DNA from: an uncultured Bacilli bacterium
GTDB taxonomy: Bacteria; Bacillota_I; Bacilli_A; RF39; UBA660
Assembly: GCA_934122395.1 (NCBI GenBank)
Contig: CAKOWQ010000001.1
Location: 510,422 to 574,421 of the forward strand
Direction of reading: 5' to 3'
DNA: 64,000 bases
Made by a program: the position numbers and the translations under genes. Shown here piece by piece: positions 62,235-64,000 of this stretch. Positions within the stretch are counted from its first letter, which is position 1; every line of letters begins with the position of its first letter. Below the pieces are notes generated by a model that saw only the letters and a program-made list of their open reading frames with translations, was not told where the DNA came from and did no database searches.

Positions 62235-63119
62235 TTACTCAAACATTATTGAGTCCACAATAAATTTGCTAACTTCTTTCCATTCACTCATTTGTTCTTT
62301 AGTACAATTAAAATTAACTAATCTTAATTTATCATTAACAGAAAATACAATAATATGATTATAGATTTCTGTATCTGATCCCTCTGTTGTAAATTCCATT
62401 TCGCCAATTTTATGATTGTTTCTTTCCCAAAAATTTAATTTTACATCTTTTGAATAATTTTTATAAGTCGATTCCATTGTTTTGACATATTCTTCTATCT
62501 GACTATTTTTCATAGCAACATCATTCATAACCAGTGCTACATTAATTGTTGTTTTGTCATTTGTGTAAACAAGTGATGGAGCATTTCCATTTGGATATTT
62601 AATATTAACAATTTCATCACTCATTATTTTAAATTCACTTGGAATCTTTATTTTAAATCCATCAAACATTTCATATTGTGTTTCAATGTTATTACCCTTA
62701 TTAGTAGTAATGACTAATGTTTTTTCAATTTCACTTAAATTTTCAGTTTTTGTAATATTTGGTATTGTTATAATAGCCCAAACAATTAAAACTACTATGC
62801 TAATTAATAGGCATACATTTAAAATTTTTGTTTTGTCTTTGTATTCTGGTATTTTCTTTTCCTTTAAATAATATTGATGTATATTTTTAATATCTAAATC
62901 ATTCTTTATATCAAGCACTATAATAGGAAGTGCTACAATAATAATTAAAAATGTATTAATGATTGTTATATTAAATGGGATCATATTATTTATTGTCAGT
63001 ATAATATTTGGTATAACTATAATTGCTAATAACAATATAAGGATCATTTCATAAACATAGTAGTTCTTAAATGCCTTATTTTCTTTTTTCATCATTTTTT
63101 TAAATTCACTTTTTTTCAT
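62235..63119 (-). CDS. Membrane protein with extracytoplasmic domain
   Basis: A 294-residue protein: two membrane helices near 25-75 (MILILLLAIIVIPNIILTI), one near 105-125, then a ~165-residue extracytoplasmic domain (EMFDGFKIKIPSEFKIMSDE ... NHKIGEMEFTTEG). The latter resembles small PsbP/Mog1-like folds in secreted proteins, a weak guess. ATG at 63119 follows GGAGGAAAAT. Confidence 0.65.
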   Translation of the reverse strand: MKKSEFKKMMKKENKAFKNYYVYEMILILLLAIIVIPNIILTINNMIPFNITIINTFLIIIVALPIIVLDIKNDLDIKNIHQYYLKEKKIPEYKDKTKILNVCLLISIVVLIVWAIITIPNITKTENLSEIEKTLVITTNKGNNIETQYEMFDGFKIKIPSEFKIMSDEIVNIKYPNGNAPSLVYTNDKTTINVALVMNDVAMKNSQIEEYVKTMESTYKNYSKDVKLNFWERNNHKIGEMEFTTEGSDTEIYNHIIVFSVNDKLRLVNFNCTKEQMSEWKEVSKFIVDSIMFE

Positions 63120-63164
63120 ATTTTCCTCCAATTTTCTATTTTTAACAAACTATAAAATTGTAAT

Positions 63165-63404
63165 TTATTCAATATTGTTATAAATTTCAAAACCTAATAT
63201 TTTTATTACATATCCATCATTATAAGGTTTAACTTTTCCTGCTTTTTCTGCTTCTTCTTCTGGCATAAGTGAATGAACTTTTGTTATCTCGTATGTTAAA
63301 GATTTATATTGAATACTACCACCATCTTTTAATTGATTTCTAATTGGAAATAATAAAACTACTAAAATTATAATTACCGAAATTATGATTACTTTCTTTT
63401 TCAT
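63165..63404 (-). CDS. Small membrane-anchored protein
   Basis: A 79-residue protein with one N-terminal helix (IIISVIIILVVLLFPIRNQL) and a short extracytoplasmic segment (DGGSIQYKSLTYEITKVHSL ... GYVIKILGFEIYNN). Small proteins of this pattern are common hypotheticals in Clostridia and Bacilli. Confidence 0.7.
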   Translation of the reverse strand: MKKKVIIISVIIILVVLLFPIRNQLKDGGSIQYKSLTYEITKVHSLMPEEEAEKAGKVKPYNDGYVIKILGFEIYNNIE

Positions 63405-63427
63405 ATCAACACCTCACTTTCAAATTA

Positions 63428-63889
63428 CTATTTATAAATTTCAATAAATTTATTCAAGTTTTCTTGATGATAATTTGCACCTTTAACCTTTTTAGCAGAG
63501 TTCATTACATATTTTGTGCCATCATTTAGAATAATGGTAATTCTTTTATATATAAAATCTTCATTTTTAATTTTTATTTTCTTAATCTCTTCTGGCTTTA
63601 TATCAATATATCCATTAATATCAATTTGCATAACTCTATGGTCATCAAGTATAACGGGGATTAGACAAATTTCATTTTCATTCTTATTAACAAAATATCC
63701 ACTTATATTATTTTTTTGTTTAGCCACCTCAATTAGTCCTCCAACTGCTCCAAGGGCTATTGGTAATGCTGATTGAGGTTTGAAGGTGCCAAAGCAATAA
63801 TTATATTCATTTCCAAAGCGATTGATTCTTTTAAATAAATTTTCTACATTTTCAAGCACCATATACTTTTCATTATTGTATTCTTCCAT
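63428..63889 (-). CDS. Hypothetical soluble protein
   Basis: A 153-residue protein with a Gly/Ala-rich stretch (QSALPIALGAVGGLIEVAKQ) and a beta-rich C-terminal half (DDHRVMQIDINGYIDIKPEE) resembling a PH-like membrane-associated domain. No certain family. It is in the same orientation as the lipoprotein genes and separated by repeat-containing spacers. Confidence 0.62.
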   Translation of the reverse strand: MEEYNNEKYMVLENVENLFKRINRFGNEYNYCFGTFKPQSALPIALGAVGGLIEVAKQKNNISGYFVNKNENEICLIPVILDDHRVMQIDINGYIDIKPEEIKKIKIKNEDFIYKRITIILNDGTKYVMNSAKKVKGANYHQENLNKFIEIYK

Positions 63890-63908
63890 ATTTTTGACTC
63901 TCCTTTAC

Positions 63909-63948
63909 AAATTACTATTTTTTTAACTAATTACTAAATTGTAATTTA
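63909..63948 (-). repeat. Intergenic repeat copy
   Basis: AAATTACTA and AACTAATTACTA followed by AATTGTAATTTA; the best match to the unit at 61592-61635. Confidence 0.6.
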
Positions 63949-63960
63949 GCGAATAGTAAC

Positions 63961-64000
63961 TTAATTTTCTTTTTTATTAAACATATGGCGTACTTTATCT
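63961..64000 (-). CDS. C-terminal end of a gene beyond the window
   Basis: The minus strand reads DKVRHMFNKKEN followed by TAA (63963-63961). It is probably the end of another gene of the same cargo cluster; too short to identify. Confidence 0.5.
   Translation of the reverse strand, partial: DKVRHMFNKKEN

Larger units (their letters stand above)
39151..64000. mobile_element. Integrative conjugative element (left end; right end off window)
   Basis: Starts at the amidase junction near 39160 and continues to the window edge. A serine recombinase gene lies right beside the junction, as is usual for such elements. It carries a complete-looking Gram-positive type IV secretion set of the Tn1549/CTn type (VirB4, VirD4, PrgI, Maff2, VirB6-like, CHAP hydrolase, PcfB, MOBP-type relaxase, MobC) and a surface-protein cargo. 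The true right boundary would be marked by the amidase start codons. Confidence 0.87.

Overview
The window looks like a chromosome segment of an AT-rich, walled Firmicute, probably an uncultured gut Bacilli/Erysipelotrichia/Mollicutes-like lineage. The evidence is very A+T-rich DNA with clear AGGAGG ribosome sites, a GatCAB tRNA amidotransferase, a LysM peptidoglycan amidase, gut-type mobile-element families (Maff2, PrgI, DUF4314, PcfB/DUF3801, TnpV) and the standard code (tRNA-Trp has anticodon CCA). The placement is inference; no ribosomal RNA is present.

Left part (1-20.3 kb) is ordinary chromosome: gatC-gatA-gatB; a CDP-alcohol phosphatidyltransferase; a Rossmann oxidoreductase; a GT-C-like membrane protein; a DUF421 protein; formate-tetrahydrofolate ligase; a DUF308 protein; a four-gene operon ending in a Ycf46-like AAA+ ATPase (9.8-13.7 kb); PAP2 phosphatase; PRPP synthetase; an XRE/membrane regulator; a DUF3298-type exported protein; and a CofE-like (F420 ligase fold) protein.

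20.4-25.4 kb is a decayed tRNA-Trp island. A 45-bp copy of the 3' half of tRNA-Trp (4 mismatches, all G to A in the remote copy) lies exactly 4400 bp from the real tRNA gene. Between the copies are a desulfoferrodoxin, an XRE regulator, an InlB-repeat metallopeptidase, a small membrane-anchored protein and about 1 kb of gene debris. A predicted ADP-ribosyltransferase ends exactly at the outer copy.

25.5-64 kb centres on one gene hit twice. A LysM N-acetylmuramoyl-L-alanine amidase is split into a C-terminal part (25507-26642), a 226-bp middle part (38938-39163) and a start that must lie beyond the window. The first interruption is a 12.3-kb element with a 7-bp direct repeat CCACCTC at both ends. 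It carries a large serine recombinase, TnpV, and a defence cargo: adenine methyltransferase, TdeIII-like endonuclease, Mrr-like endonuclease and an SMC/ABC-type ATPase. Joining the two flanks in silico restores the amidase frame. The second interruption, starting at about 39.16 kb, is an integrative conjugative element that runs off the right edge. It has its own serine recombinase next to the junction, then regulators (sigma-like, HU, XRE), a type IV secretion set (CHAP hydrolase, VirB4, PrgI, VirB6-like, Maff2, VirD4), PcfB, an MOBP-type relaxase and MobC. Its surface cargo is a SipW signal peptidase, a BsaA/TasA-like matrix protein, an InlB-repeat protein and lipoproteins.

The most interesting items are the twice-invaded, potentially restorable amidase gene; the Ycf46-like ATPase operon; a hairpin array beside the first recombinase; and a structured non-coding stretch in the conjugative element.
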